From: Gammaproteobacteria bacterium
Lineage (GTDB): Bacteria > Pseudomonadota > Gammaproteobacteria > Pseudomonadales > Azotimanducaceae_A
Direction: 5' to 3'
DNA: 64,000 nucleotides
NCBI GenBank assembly: GCA_012960755.1
Contig: DUAT01000105.1
Location: 1-64,000 of the forward strand
Shown here: positions 33,478-42,176 of the stretch, piece after piece
Numbering within the stretch: position 1 is the first letter of the stretch
Layout of the letters: each line of letters begins with the position of its first letter
The notes under the pieces: generated by a model
What the model was told of the DNA's origin: nothing
Database searches by the model: none
What the model saw: the letters and a program-made list of their open reading frames with translations, nothing else
Program-made: the position numbers and the translations under genes

Positions 33478-34722
33478 TCAGGGTAGCAGGTAAACCTTAA
33501 CGAAATCCCCTTTACGTACCTCATGGTCAATTTCGATTTCTGCCAGACCATTCGCCCAACTGACCGAGGACATCACACCGGAACCCTGGTTGGTGAAGTT
33601 AGTGATTGTTCCCTGTCCTGTTGCATCGTAGGCAACTCTGACCCGGCAATACTCTCGCCTTGCGCCTGCAGGTCTGTCAAAATCGACCTGGGCATACATA
33701 TTGCTGAGTTCCAGCTCTGTCGCACCTTGTGATTTGAGCAGATAGGGCCTGGCAACAATCGTGAATGTCACAAAACTGGACACTGGATTGCCAGGTAATC
33801 CAAAGAAAGGTGTCTGCCCAATACGACCGAAAGCCAGTGGTTTGCCAGGCTTTATCGCGAGGCGCCAGAGATCAAGCTGGCCCAGTTTTTCAACGGCGCC
33901 CTTGACGTAATCCTCCTCTCCAACCGAGACACCACCGGTGCTCAGAATACAATCTGCCAGCTCTGCCCCTCTTAACAGCGCCGCTTCTGTCGCTTCTGCT
34001 GTATCGGCAATCATCCCCAGGTCAATGGCTTCCATATCCAACTGCTGAATTAGAGCCTGCAAGGTGTAGTGATTGGAATTGTAAATCTGCCCGGGCAACA
34101 ATGCGGCAGGTGGGTCAACCAGTTCATCACCGGTGGACATCACCGCGATTTTGAGCTTCCTGAACACTTCAATTTCTGCAAACCCTACCGATGCGATAAG
34201 CCCTAGATCCTGCGCCCTGAGTTTGCGTCCACGGCTGAGTACCACCGTACCCGCCTTAATGTCCTGACCGGCCTTGCGAATATTTTGCGCAACCTTGGGA
34301 ATCTCATTCAGGCGTACCTCATTCGGGCGAGCCTCTTTCAAGCGAACCTCTTGCAAGCGAACACTGTCATCAATCAGTTGAGTATTTTCCTGGATGATGA
34401 CGGCATTGGCACCAGTGGGTATGGGTGCCCCGGTAAATATTCGGGCTGCGGTACCTGCCACCAGAGTCTGGCCTGTTGTCCCGGCGGGAATGCGGTCGCT
34501 GATAGCGACGACTGCGCCGTCAGACAGACCGGATGTATTGATCGCATAACCGTCCATTGCACTATTGTCGAGCATGGGAACATCCATGGCGGAAACCACA
34601 TCGACTGCCAGCACCCTGCCAAGCGCGGAACGCAGTGGAGTCGACTCTATTGCAGCCAGGCAGCGGGCATTGGCTGTCAGGTATTCAATAACCTCATCAA
34701 CCGGGGTCAGGTTGGCTGCCAT
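33478..34722 (-). CDS. moeA: Molybdopterin molybdenumtransferase
   Basis: A 414-residue MoeA, which inserts molybdate into adenylylated molybdopterin. MLDNSAMDGYAI near residue 60 is the family hallmark, STGDELVDPP (about 216-225), LSTGGVSVGEEDYVKG and FGLPGNPVSSFVTF follow in the usual order. The annotated frame opens at 34845, but the ATG at 34722 gives the usual MoeA start and overlaps the moaB stop (TGATG), showing coupling. Confidence 0.93.
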   Translation of the reverse strand: MAANLTPVDEVIEYLTANARCLAAIESTPLRSALGRVLAVDVVSAMDVPMLDNSAMDGYAINTSGLSDGAVVAISDRIPAGTTGQTLVAGTAARIFTGAPIPTGANAVIIQENTQLIDDSVRLQEVRLKEARPNEVRLNEIPKVAQNIRKAGQDIKAGTVVLSRGRKLRAQDLGLIASVGFAEIEVFRKLKIAVMSTGDELVDPPAALLPGQIYNSNHYTLQALIQQLDMEAIDLGMIADTAEATEAALLRGAELADCILSTGGVSVGEEDYVKGAVEKLGQLDLWRLAIKPGKPLAFGRIGQTPFFGLPGNPVSSFVTFTIVARPYLLKSQGATELELSNMYAQVDFDRPAGARREYCRVRVAYDATGQGTITNFTNQGSGVMSSVSWANGLAEIEIDHEVRKGDFVKVYLLP

Positions 34723-35228
34723 CAGTGAGAGCCATCTTTTCTTATCAACTCCGCAAAGTTGCAGGGCCGAAAATTCACATCCAGCTGCTCTTTCAGGATG
34801 CCGTCCCAGGCCGTCCGACAGGCCCCGGTTGAGCCTGGCATGCAAAACACCAGCGTACTGTTGGCAATTCCGCCAATCGCCCGGGACTGGACCGTGGAAG
34901 TGCCTATATCCCCATAGGAGATATGTCTAAACAACTCGCCAAAGCCGGGGATTTCGATATCCAGCAGGGGCGTAATTGCTTCGGGCGTTGAATCTCTCGT
35001 CGTAAATCCGGTACCGCCGGTGAGCAGTATGACTTCAACCGCCTCGTCAGCAATCCACGCTGAAACCCTGGCCCGCATGCGATACATATCATCTATCTCG
35101 ATTTGTCGTTCCTGTAACCGGTGGCCCGCCGCCCGCAACGCATCACAAAGGAATTGCCCCGACGTGTCGGTTTCGAGGGTTCGGGTATCCGATACGGTTA
35201 ATACGGCTATTTTCAGTGACCCATCCAT
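34722..35228 (-). CDS. moaB: Molybdenum cofactor biosynthesis protein B
   Basis: A 168-residue protein of the MoaB/Mog family, with [19 protein letters not shown] (about 64-82) and [18 protein letters not shown] near the end, the molybdopterin-binding motifs. It adenylylates molybdopterin in most bacteria lacking Mog. The ATG at 35228 is preferred to a GTG at 35240. First gene of the moaB-moeA pair; the opposite-facing msrA begins 180 bp away. Confidence 0.9.
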   Translation of the reverse strand: MDGSLKIAVLTVSDTRTLETDTSGQFLCDALRAAGHRLQERQIEIDDMYRMRARVSAWIADEAVEVILLTGGTGFTTRDSTPEAITPLLDIEIPGFGELFRHISYGDIGTSTVQSRAIGGIANSTLVFCMPGSTGACRTAWDGILKEQLDVNFRPCNFAELIRKDGSH

Positions 35229-35410
35229 ATGTCGCAGCACCCCGTGCCTGTAGTGTGAGAAGGGCTGTATTCAAACAGAAAACCAGCGCTATATGTAGTG
35301 AGGCATATCAACCTTTGTGCAAATTGCGGAAATCTTGCCCCATTAACGCTTATACTCTACCGGGCACAGCACCGATACTGCTGGCAGAACACAAAAGTGG
35401 AGTGAAGAAC

Positions 35411-36043
35411 ATGGGATTTTTCTCAAAGAACCTCGGGATGCCATCCCCTGATACCGCACTGCCTGGTCGCACCCAGCCTGTACCAGTGCCAGACACTCAT
35501 TTTGTGCTGAGTCATCCACTAAAGCCGCCCTTCCCCGCGTCGATGCAATCCGCAATATTCGGTTTGGGGTGCTTCTGGGGTGCGGAGCGGAAGTTCTGGG
35601 AGCGTGAAGGTGTTTACAGCACGGCCGTCGGATATTCAGCGGGGCTGACACCGAATCCCAGTTACGAAGAGGTTTGCTCTGGTGGAACCGGACACAATGA
35701 AGTGGTACTGGTCGTTTTTGATCCTGCGATTGTGTCATACAGTGATTTGCTCACCCTGTTTTGGGAAGCCCACAATCCGACCCAGGGTATGCGCCAGGGA
35801 AATGACATGGGTACCCAATACCGTTCGGGTATCTATACGTGCAATGAGGAACAAGCCGGACTGGCTCAGGAAAGTGAACAAGTCTTCCAAAGACAACTGC
35901 AGGCTTCAGGTTTTGGCGAGATCACCACAGAGATTCAACCTGCATCTGACTTTTTCTATGCAGAAGACTACCACCAGCAATATCTGGCCAAGGTGCCGAA
36001 TGGCTACTGCGGACTGGGCGGCACCGGAGTTTGTTTCGCCTAG
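35411..36043 (+). CDS. msrA: Peptide methionine sulfoxide reductase
   Basis: A 210-residue MsrA that reduces Met-S-sulfoxide in proteins and free form. The catalytic Cys54 is in [15 protein letters not shown], and [25 protein letters not shown] and YRSGIY are family motifs. The C-terminal region with [20 protein letters not shown] holds the resolving cysteine. GGAGTGAAG precedes the ATG at 35411; the frame opens further upstream but overlaps moaB and lacks homology. Confidence 0.94.
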   Translation: MGFFSKNLGMPSPDTALPGRTQPVPVPDTHFVLSHPLKPPFPASMQSAIFGLGCFWGAERKFWEREGVYSTAVGYSAGLTPNPSYEEVCSGGTGHNEVVLVVFDPAIVSYSDLLTLFWEAHNPTQGMRQGNDMGTQYRSGIYTCNEEQAGLAQESEQVFQRQLQASGFGEITTEIQPASDFFYAEDYHQQYLAKVPNGYCGLGGTGVCFA

Positions 36044-36070
36044 TTACGATTGACGCCAGCGCGACCAGGC

Positions 36071-36991
36071 TCAGGTAGTCAATCGATCAAACGCCTCCTG
36101 ATATCTCGCCAGGGTACTTTCAATCACTTCCTCGGGTAACGAGGGCGCCGGATACTCCTTGTTCCACTCTCCCCTGGCGACAAGTTCTTCGGTGTAATTC
36201 CTGACGTACTGCTTATCAAAACTGTTCTGCTCACCGCCAGGTTGCCATTCATCCAGAGGCCAGAAACGGGAGCTGTCCGGAGTGAGTACTTCATCGATCA
36301 GGACTGGCTCGTCTGAACCGGATTCGATACCAAATTCAAACTTCGTGTCAGCGATAATAATGCCACGCTCCCGCGCGTATTCTCTTGCAGTGGTATAAAT
36401 GTTAAGCGACTTTTCACGAACATCATGCATCAGATCTTCGCCCGCAATCTCGCAAGCTTCCGTAAAACTGATGTTCTCGTCGTGGCCTTCTTCAGCCTTT
36501 GTCGACGGTGTGAACAATGGCAATTCAATCATACTGCTGTTTTGCATACCGTCCGGCAGTTTAATACCGCATAATTTACCGGTCTTCTGATAGTCCTTCC
36601 AGCCGCTACCGGTCAGATACCCACGCACAATACACTCGATGGGGACAACGCTGGACTTGCGACAGATCATGATTCTACCTTCCAGCATTTGCCTTTGGTC
36701 TTCGTTCAAGACATCAATATCGGCAGGATCCATAGAAACAAGGTGGTCTTTAATCCGGCCCGCAAACTTGTCCTGGACGAACTGAAACCAGAATTTCGAT
36801 ATCCGGGTCAACATCTTACCCTTGCCGGGGATGCCATTGGCCAGTACAACATCGAACACACTGACTCGATCCGAGGCGATAATCAGGATGCCATCGCTAC
36901 CATCGGCTAAGGTGAGATCATAAAGATCCCTGACTTTACCCTGGCGTTTGTTGGGCAAAGGTAAGTCGGTACTCATCACTGCTTGGGACAT
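36071..36991 (-). CDS. purC: Phosphoribosylaminoimidazole-succinocarboxamide synthase
   Basis: A 306-residue SAICAR synthase of purine synthesis, joining aspartate to CAIR. GKVRDLYDL (about 18-26), IASDRVSVFDVVL, ECIVRGYLTGSGWKDYQKTG and DTKFEFGI are family signatures. Length and sequence are the longer, yeast-like version and not the 237-residue E. coli PurC. It begins 47 bp after the stop of the PLP enzyme under SAM-II control on the same strand, so read-through could couple purine and methionine supply. Confidence 0.94.
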   Translation of the reverse strand: MSQAVMSTDLPLPNKRQGKVRDLYDLTLADGSDGILIIASDRVSVFDVVLANGIPGKGKMLTRISKFWFQFVQDKFAGRIKDHLVSMDPADIDVLNEDQRQMLEGRIMICRKSSVVPIECIVRGYLTGSGWKDYQKTGKLCGIKLPDGMQNSSMIELPLFTPSTKAEEGHDENISFTEACEIAGEDLMHDVREKSLNIYTTAREYARERGIIIADTKFEFGIESGSDEPVLIDEVLTPDSSRFWPLDEWQPGGEQNSFDKQYVRNYTEELVARGEWNKEYPAPSLPEEVIESTLARYQEAFDRLTT

Positions 36992-37038
36992 AGGAACTCC
37001 CGAAAATGAAAAGCGATCAGTTTACCGAAACTGCCCCA

Positions 37039-38268
37039 TCAAGCAAGTGCGGCTTCAAAGTCAGCGACCAGATCATCGGCATCTTCAATCCCGATTGAGA
37101 AACGCACGAGGGAATCGTCAATACCCATGGACGCTCGCCGCTCCGGACCCATTTCATAATAAATTGAATGCGCCACGGGTATGGCCAGGGACCGGGTATC
37201 TCCAAGATTGCTGGTGCAGATAACCAGATCTAGATTGTTAATAAAATCGAAGCAATCGACCTCTTCAACCAATTCAACACTAAAAAGTGCCCCCGGATAT
37301 TTAAACAGGCCACTGCCCAACTCGAATTGTGGATGGGAAGACAGGCCAGGGTAATAAACTTTATTAACCTTTGGATGCTGATCCAGGTATTGCGCCAGGA
37401 CCTGGGCATTCGAGCAGGCTCGATCCATACGCAGTGCCAGGGTATCGGACCCTACTGACAGATGATGGGCCGCTTCTGCACCCAGGGTTGCACCGAAATC
37501 CCGCAGGCCTTTTTTCTTGATCTGGGTAATCGCCCAGGTGCTTGGGTCACCCTTTTTGTAGTTATCATACAGATTGTCAAATGTAGACCAGTCAAAAACA
37601 CCCGTTTCCGTGACAGCCCCACCCAGCGCATTGGCATGACCGCCAATATATTTCGTCAGGGAATTGATAACCAGACTCGCCTTAACCGACTTGGGTCGAA
37701 ACAGGTAGGGCGTGGTCATCGTATTATCGACAAAATAGACAATGCCGCGAGACTCGCACAAGTCACCAATGTTGGCGAGATCGGATATCTGGGTTCGGGG
37801 ATTGGCGATGGTTTCGACGAAAACCAGCCGGGTGTTGTCTTTGATCGCTGCCTCGACTTCTTCAACTTTCGTCGCATCAACAAATGTCACCTCAATTCCA
37901 TGTGCTTGAAAAGAATTGAACAGGCTGTTGGTGTTACCAAACAGGAACGAAGACGAGATAAAGTGATCCCCTGCCCTCAACAGTGAAAACAGGGTCGTAC
38001 CGATAGCCGCCATGCCCGTTGAAAACGCGGCTGTGGCAACACCATCCTCCATCAGGCTTACCTTGTCCTGCAACGCGGTAACCGTTGGATTAACCTGCCG
38101 ACCATAGGTGTATCCGGCTTCTTTACCCTGAAAGACCGCCGCCAGTTCATGGGCATCGTCATAAGAATAGGTGACTGATGTATGAACGGGCTTATGGATC
38201 GAGCCATGTTCAACATTGCCACGTCGATCCGAGTGGAGAATCTTTGAAGTAAACCCCGAGTTCGTCAT
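37039..38268 (-). CDS. Cys/Met metabolism PLP enzyme (cystathionine gamma-synthase family)
   Basis: A 409-residue fold-type I PLP enzyme. PLP contacts include YTYGRQVNPTVTALQDKVSLMEDG (about 53-76), FSTGMAAIGTTL and the Schiff-base Lys206 in SLVINSLTKYIGGHANALGG. The family covers cystathionine gamma-synthase, O-acyl-homoserine sulfhydrylase and methionine gamma-lyase, which cannot be separated by eye. A SAM-II riboswitch with a terminator precedes it, which argues for a role in methionine synthesis and not breakdown. purC follows downstream. Confidence 0.88.
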   Translation of the reverse strand: MTNSGFTSKILHSDRRGNVEHGSIHKPVHTSVTYSYDDAHELAAVFQGKEAGYTYGRQVNPTVTALQDKVSLMEDGVATAAFSTGMAAIGTTLFSLLRAGDHFISSSFLFGNTNSLFNSFQAHGIEVTFVDATKVEEVEAAIKDNTRLVFVETIANPRTQISDLANIGDLCESRGIVYFVDNTMTTPYLFRPKSVKASLVINSLTKYIGGHANALGGAVTETGVFDWSTFDNLYDNYKKGDPSTWAITQIKKKGLRDFGATLGAEAAHHLSVGSDTLALRMDRACSNAQVLAQYLDQHPKVNKVYYPGLSSHPQFELGSGLFKYPGALFSVELVEEVDCFDFINNLDLVICTSNLGDTRSLAIPVAHSIYYEMGPERRASMGIDDSLVRFSIGIEDADDLVADFEAALA

Positions 38269-38313
38269 TTTCTGACTCCTGTCCGCCGTCTGGATTCCGC
38301 TGATCCTTCAGGC

Positions 38314-38342
38314 AAAAAAAAACCTACTGGCTAAAGTAGGTT
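38314..38342 (-). terminator. Riboswitch expression-platform terminator
   Basis: On the minus strand AACCTACT (38335-38342) and AGTAGGTT (38321-38328) form an 8-bp stem with a 6-nt loop, followed by nine U residues. The left arm and loop contain CTTTAGC (38330-38336), which can pair with GCTAAAG of the aptamer pseudoknot (38356-38362). When SAM holds the pseudoknot strand the terminator is free to form, giving repression. Confidence 0.8.
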
Positions 38343-38350
38343 ATTCGGCT

Positions 38351-38406
38351 CACCTCTTTAGCTGTATTTGTTATGCGCCCGCAAGCTGAAATCAAATCGG
38401 CGCCTT
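38351..38406 (-). promoter_or_regulatory. SAM-II riboswitch aptamer
   Basis: Read on the minus strand, P1 is GCGCC/GGCGC with a 19-nt loop that contains GATTTG and CAGCTTGC, followed by ATAACAAATACAGCTAAAGAG. The order, the 19-nt loop and the 3' AGCTAAAG strand match known SAM-II aptamers of metX and metA closely, with one extra base in the 3' linker. SAM-II is mostly known from alphaproteobacteria and environmental sequences. SAM-V shares the core, but is usually at the ribosome site and without this terminator. Confidence 0.82.
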
Positions 38407-38535
38407 TCTCTTACTATCTTTCTTTATAGAGCAATGATCCACAAAAATGTTCCATCACCTGAACTGCATTCTAGTGACAGCGCCTGAACAAATCAACCCT
38501 CGAAAATTGCACCCGTCCTCATTAATATAGGCAGC

Positions 38536-39867
38536 ATGAGTAATCAAACGAAAAACGAAAATCCTAAAGAGGCTTTTAACCGGGAACTGATCGACTTCCT
38601 CGGTTCCTCGCCGACGCCTTTCCATGCAGTCGCCACCATGGCATCACACTTAATGGATGAAGGTTTCGTTCAGCTAAAGGAGGAATCTGAATGGTCCCTG
38701 GTACCTGGCAAGTATTTTGTGACCAAAAACGATTCCTCTATCGTCGCCTTCGTGCTTGGAACCCGGGAACCGTTAAAGACCGGCATCCGGATGGTTGGCG
38801 CCCACACAGACAGTCCCTGCCTGAAGGTTAAACCAAACCCAGAGAAGCGGATGAAAGAATACCTGAACCTGGGCGTCGAAGTTTATGGGGGTGTGCTGCT
38901 CAATCCCTGGTTCGACAGGGATTTATCCCTGGCAGGCAGGGTAACGTTCAAGGCCGAAGACGATAGGATTTACAACCGACTCGTCAACTTTAAACACGGT
39001 ATTGCGACAATTCCGAGCCTGGCAATTCATCTCGACAGGGAAGCAAATTCTTCCCGCTCGATTAACTCCCAGAAAGACATTCCACCATTGCTGTTAAACC
39101 AGAAGACCAAGCAATCTTTTAGTGAAATTTTAGCCAGTCAACTGGCAGACGAACATGCCGATATAAAACTCAAGAAAATTCTCGGCTATGAAATGTCTTT
39201 CTATGATACAAACCCGGCCGGTTATGTCGGGTTGAATCAGGAATTTATCGCCGGTGCCCGACTGGATAATCTACTGAGTTGTTTCGTAGGGATGAAGAGC
39301 CTGATCAATGCAGATTCTGGCTTAACAAGCCTGTTAGTCTGCAATGATCATGAAGAGGTAGGCAGTACATCCGCAGAAGGTGCACAGGGACCGTTTCTGA
39401 GGTCCGTGCTGGAACGAATGATCCCTGACCTGGAAGCACGGCACCGAACCATCGCTATGTCTCTGCTGATTTCTACGGATAATGCCCATGGCGTGCATCC
39501 TAACTATCCCGATCGTCATGATCCTAATCATGGCCCAGTACTCAATCGTGGGCCGGTGATCAAGATCAATTCCAACCAGCGCTATGCAACCAACAGCGTA
39601 ACGGCTGGCTATTTCAACGCGATTTGTGACCGTTTGAAAGTGCCTTGCCAGACTTTCGTCGTTCGGACTGACATGGCTTGTGGCAGTACTATCGGCCCGC
39701 TCACCGCCAAGGAGATTGGCGTCAAAACCCTGGATGTAGGCGTACCCACCTTTGCCATGCACTCCATCAGGGAGCTGGCAGGCAGTGATGACGCGACCTA
39801 TCTCTACCGGGCACTACAGGCTTTCTATACCGACGAGGGAGAACTCGGGACCTCAGGATTGATCTAA
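38536..39867 (+). CDS. M18 family aminopeptidase
   Basis: A 443-residue zinc aminopeptidase (aspartyl aminopeptidase family, PF02127). Landmarks are LGSSPTPFHAVATMASHL at about 17-34, the metal region GAHTDSPCLKVKP (about 95-107), NDHEEVGSTSAEGAQGPFL and NAHGVHPNYPDRHDPNHGP. It acts in the cytosol on N-terminal acidic residues or other substrates. It is divergent from the riboswitch-controlled gene, so its promoter lies in 38407-38535. No regulatory site is recognised there. Confidence 0.92.
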   Translation: MSNQTKNENPKEAFNRELIDFLGSSPTPFHAVATMASHLMDEGFVQLKEESEWSLVPGKYFVTKNDSSIVAFVLGTREPLKTGIRMVGAHTDSPCLKVKPNPEKRMKEYLNLGVEVYGGVLLNPWFDRDLSLAGRVTFKAEDDRIYNRLVNFKHGIATIPSLAIHLDREANSSRSINSQKDIPPLLLNQKTKQSFSEILASQLADEHADIKLKKILGYEMSFYDTNPAGYVGLNQEFIAGARLDNLLSCFVGMKSLINADSGLTSLLVCNDHEEVGSTSAEGAQGPFLRSVLERMIPDLEARHRTIAMSLLISTDNAHGVHPNYPDRHDPNHGPVLNRGPVIKINSNQRYATNSVTAGYFNAICDRLKVPCQTFVVRTDMACGSTIGPLTAKEIGVKTLDVGVPTFAMHSIRELAGSDDATYLYRALQAFYTDEGELGTSGLI

Positions 39868-39911
39868 CAATTCCCGTCATATTGATCTACAAAACCCAAG
39901 CGCCAGGCGAC

Positions 39912-41024
39912 CTAACCAATCTCCCGAAACGCCAGGCCAATATATTCGGCTTTCGGCCTGATGATACGATTGTCCTGCCGTGATTCGATAAAGTGAGCCA
40001 GCCAGCCGACTGACCGCGCCATGGCGAATACGCTGGTAAAATAGTGGGACGGTATGCCAATGGCTTCATAGGCCGCCCCTTTATAAAACTCAAGGTTCGC
40101 CCAGACATCTTTGCCCCTGGCTTTCATGGCCAGGTTAAATTCCTCTTCGAGGGCCGATAAGGTTAAAAAGTTGTTCTCGAACTCAGTGCCCAGGCACAGT
40201 TTCTTTGCCATGGGTTTGAGAATATTTGATCGTGGATCGACGACGCGATATTCACGATGGCCCATCCCCATCAGCTTTAGTTTGTCTTTTAGCAGCTGCT
40301 CAACAAACACCCTGGCATTTTCCGGGCAACCGGTTCGCTTCGCATCGTTTAGTGCTGCCTCATCCGCGCCGCCATGCAAAATGCCAAACAAGGCGCCCAC
40401 GGCTGAGCTGATAACAGACTCGATGGGCGCCAGGGTGCTCGACGCAACCCGGGAGGTAAACGTACCCGCGTTCAGACTATGTTCCATTTGCAAAATCTGA
40501 ATCACGTTAAGAATTTTCACATGTTCAGGCTGTGGGGGTTTACCGGTGAACATGCCAAGGAAACGCGTCAGGTATGTCTCTGTTGTACCATCGTTAGCAG
40601 GAAGCTCGTTATCTAGCTGTAGTTGCCGATAACTGGCAATCAGCGTTGGCAGACGAGCGACAATAGCCAGACCCCGACTGCCTTGCTGGTCCAACCCGTC
40701 AAACTCAACATCCGGTACCTGTAACACAGGAATCATACCCTGAAGCAGTCTCATGGGATGTAAGTCACGGTCCAGTACTCTCAAAACCATGAGATCCGGC
40801 TCAGTCAGTTCCCTATGTTGTAATAGGAATGATTTGAGTCGCGCTGTTTCACTGGCAGCAGGCAGTTCCCCAAATAACACCAGCCAGACCACCTCTTCGC
40901 ACTGTTTATGCACCAGGTCTTCGATCTGGTAACCGCGATAAGTGAGTCGCCCAATATCGCCTTCGACATTACTGATCGCTGTTTCAGCCGCAGTCACACC
41001 TTCCAAACCTTTTGAGTAGGTCAT
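39912..41024 (-). CDS. Citrate synthase-family protein with a Glu at the catalytic Asp position
   Basis: A 370-residue type I citrate synthase-like protein, shorter than the E. coli GltA type. EGDIGRLTYRGYQIEDL is the usual start; catalytic His residues are seen in ILHGGADEAA and MGHREYRVVDPRS. The position of the catalytic Asp, usually NVDFYSG, reads NLEFYKG, so Glu replaces Asp. Either it retains altered activity (citrate or 2-methylcitrate synthase) or has another role. The ATG at 41024 with AAAGGTGA upstream is chosen over the frame opening at 41096. A LysR regulator is divergently transcribed, as with Bacillus citA-citR. Confidence 0.85.
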   Translation of the reverse strand: MTYSKGLEGVTAAETAISNVEGDIGRLTYRGYQIEDLVHKQCEEVVWLVLFGELPAASETARLKSFLLQHRELTEPDLMVLRVLDRDLHPMRLLQGMIPVLQVPDVEFDGLDQQGSRGLAIVARLPTLIASYRQLQLDNELPANDGTTETYLTRFLGMFTGKPPQPEHVKILNVIQILQMEHSLNAGTFTSRVASSTLAPIESVISSAVGALFGILHGGADEAALNDAKRTGCPENARVFVEQLLKDKLKLMGMGHREYRVVDPRSNILKPMAKKLCLGTEFENNFLTLSALEEEFNLAMKARGKDVWANLEFYKGAAYEAIGIPSHYFTSVFAMARSVGWLAHFIESRQDNRIIRPKAEYIGLAFREIG

Positions 41025-41230
41025 TGTTTTTTCACCTTTGCTGTCAGTTTCGGATCGTTGATTAAGCAACGGAGTATGGAAAAGGAGGATCGACAAATAA
41101 AATTAAATATTTTTATCAACTGATAAGCAGGGACGATAGAAGCTGAGCTAAATAATACATTAGCTATTCTTATTGGAGATAACTATCAATTAGCGTATCT
41201 TATACTTACACCCGGCAACGCTGGTTACAA

Positions 41231-42121
41231 ATGCCCATTCATATCGATATCAATGAGGTCAGGGTCTTTAAATCCGTCTATGAGCAAAACGGATTCAAGA
41301 AGGCCGCGGACAAATTATTTGTCACCCAGTCAGCTGTCAGTCAAACCATCGCGAACCTGGAGCACAAGCTGGACAGCTTGCTGCTTGAACGGAACCCGTT
41401 AAAACTAACAGAAGCGGGAATCAGATTACTGAACTATGCAGAAATCGTTCTTAACGAGGAACAGTCTGCCCTGGATGACATTAAAAACATAAAAAACGGC
41501 ATCCTCTCGACCCTGTTGCTGTCGGTTAACGGCAGTATCAACATCCTATTCGGGCAGAAACTGATCCAGGCCTATTGCCAGGACAGCCCACTGACCAGAA
41601 TCAAAATCAACGTCATGCCCAGCCGCCAGATTATTAACGCGATAGGATCTGACCTCTGGGAACTGGGTTTTGGCCCCTTCCAGCAACAAATGCCCACCAT
41701 TTTTGAAACATTACCGCTGTTTAGCGACGAAAGAGTACTGATGATTAGCCAGGAGTATCCTGGCTACGAAGTTCTGGTTTCTGAACCCGAATCAATTCTT
41801 CAGACAGTACCATTGATTGTTTCCCATCTGGATGACCAGGACATGCGACCCGCCATGCAGAAGCTGCGGGATTCATTTGGCACGATCTGGGAGATCAATG
41901 ATATTGATTTAAGAGTCAGCCTGGTTGAACAGGGTCTGGGTATGAGCTACCTGGATCAAAAACTGGTCGAAAGTGATACGCGCTGTAATTGTTTCGTCCC
42001 TCTTGATGCTCTCGATTTTGCACGTATCCCGCTGCAGTTCGGTATTTTCTATCGAAAAGGCAAGCCCCTGTCCATGGGCGCGAGGCGATTTGTTGAGGTC
42101 TGTGAAGACTTTGTTTTTTGA
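41231..42121 (+). CDS. LysR-family transcriptional regulator
   Basis: A 296-residue LysR-type regulator. The helix-turn-helix is FKKAADKLFVTQSAVSQTIANLEHKL (about 22-47) followed by a linker helix and a two-lobed effector domain (IKINVMPSRQ onwards). Divergence from the citrate synthase-like gene, over a 206-bp gap, predicts that it controls it. The gap is AT-rich with several short imperfect inverted repeats; I cannot point to a single T-N11-A operator with confidence. Confidence 0.85.
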   Translation: MPIHIDINEVRVFKSVYEQNGFKKAADKLFVTQSAVSQTIANLEHKLDSLLLERNPLKLTEAGIRLLNYAEIVLNEEQSALDDIKNIKNGILSTLLLSVNGSINILFGQKLIQAYCQDSPLTRIKINVMPSRQIINAIGSDLWELGFGPFQQQMPTIFETLPLFSDERVLMISQEYPGYEVLVSEPESILQTVPLIVSHLDDQDMRPAMQKLRDSFGTIWEINDIDLRVSLVEQGLGMSYLDQKLVESDTRCNCFVPLDALDFARIPLQFGIFYRKGKPLSMGARRFVEVCEDFVF

Positions 42122-42176
42122 TTAATCGGCATGCCTGGAGGACTAGTCACTACGGGATACGTCATTACGGCCTAAG

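Noticed and set aside
38351..38406. SAM-V riboswitch
   Set aside because: The core is shared, but the following Rho-independent terminator and the distance to the start codon fit SAM-II.
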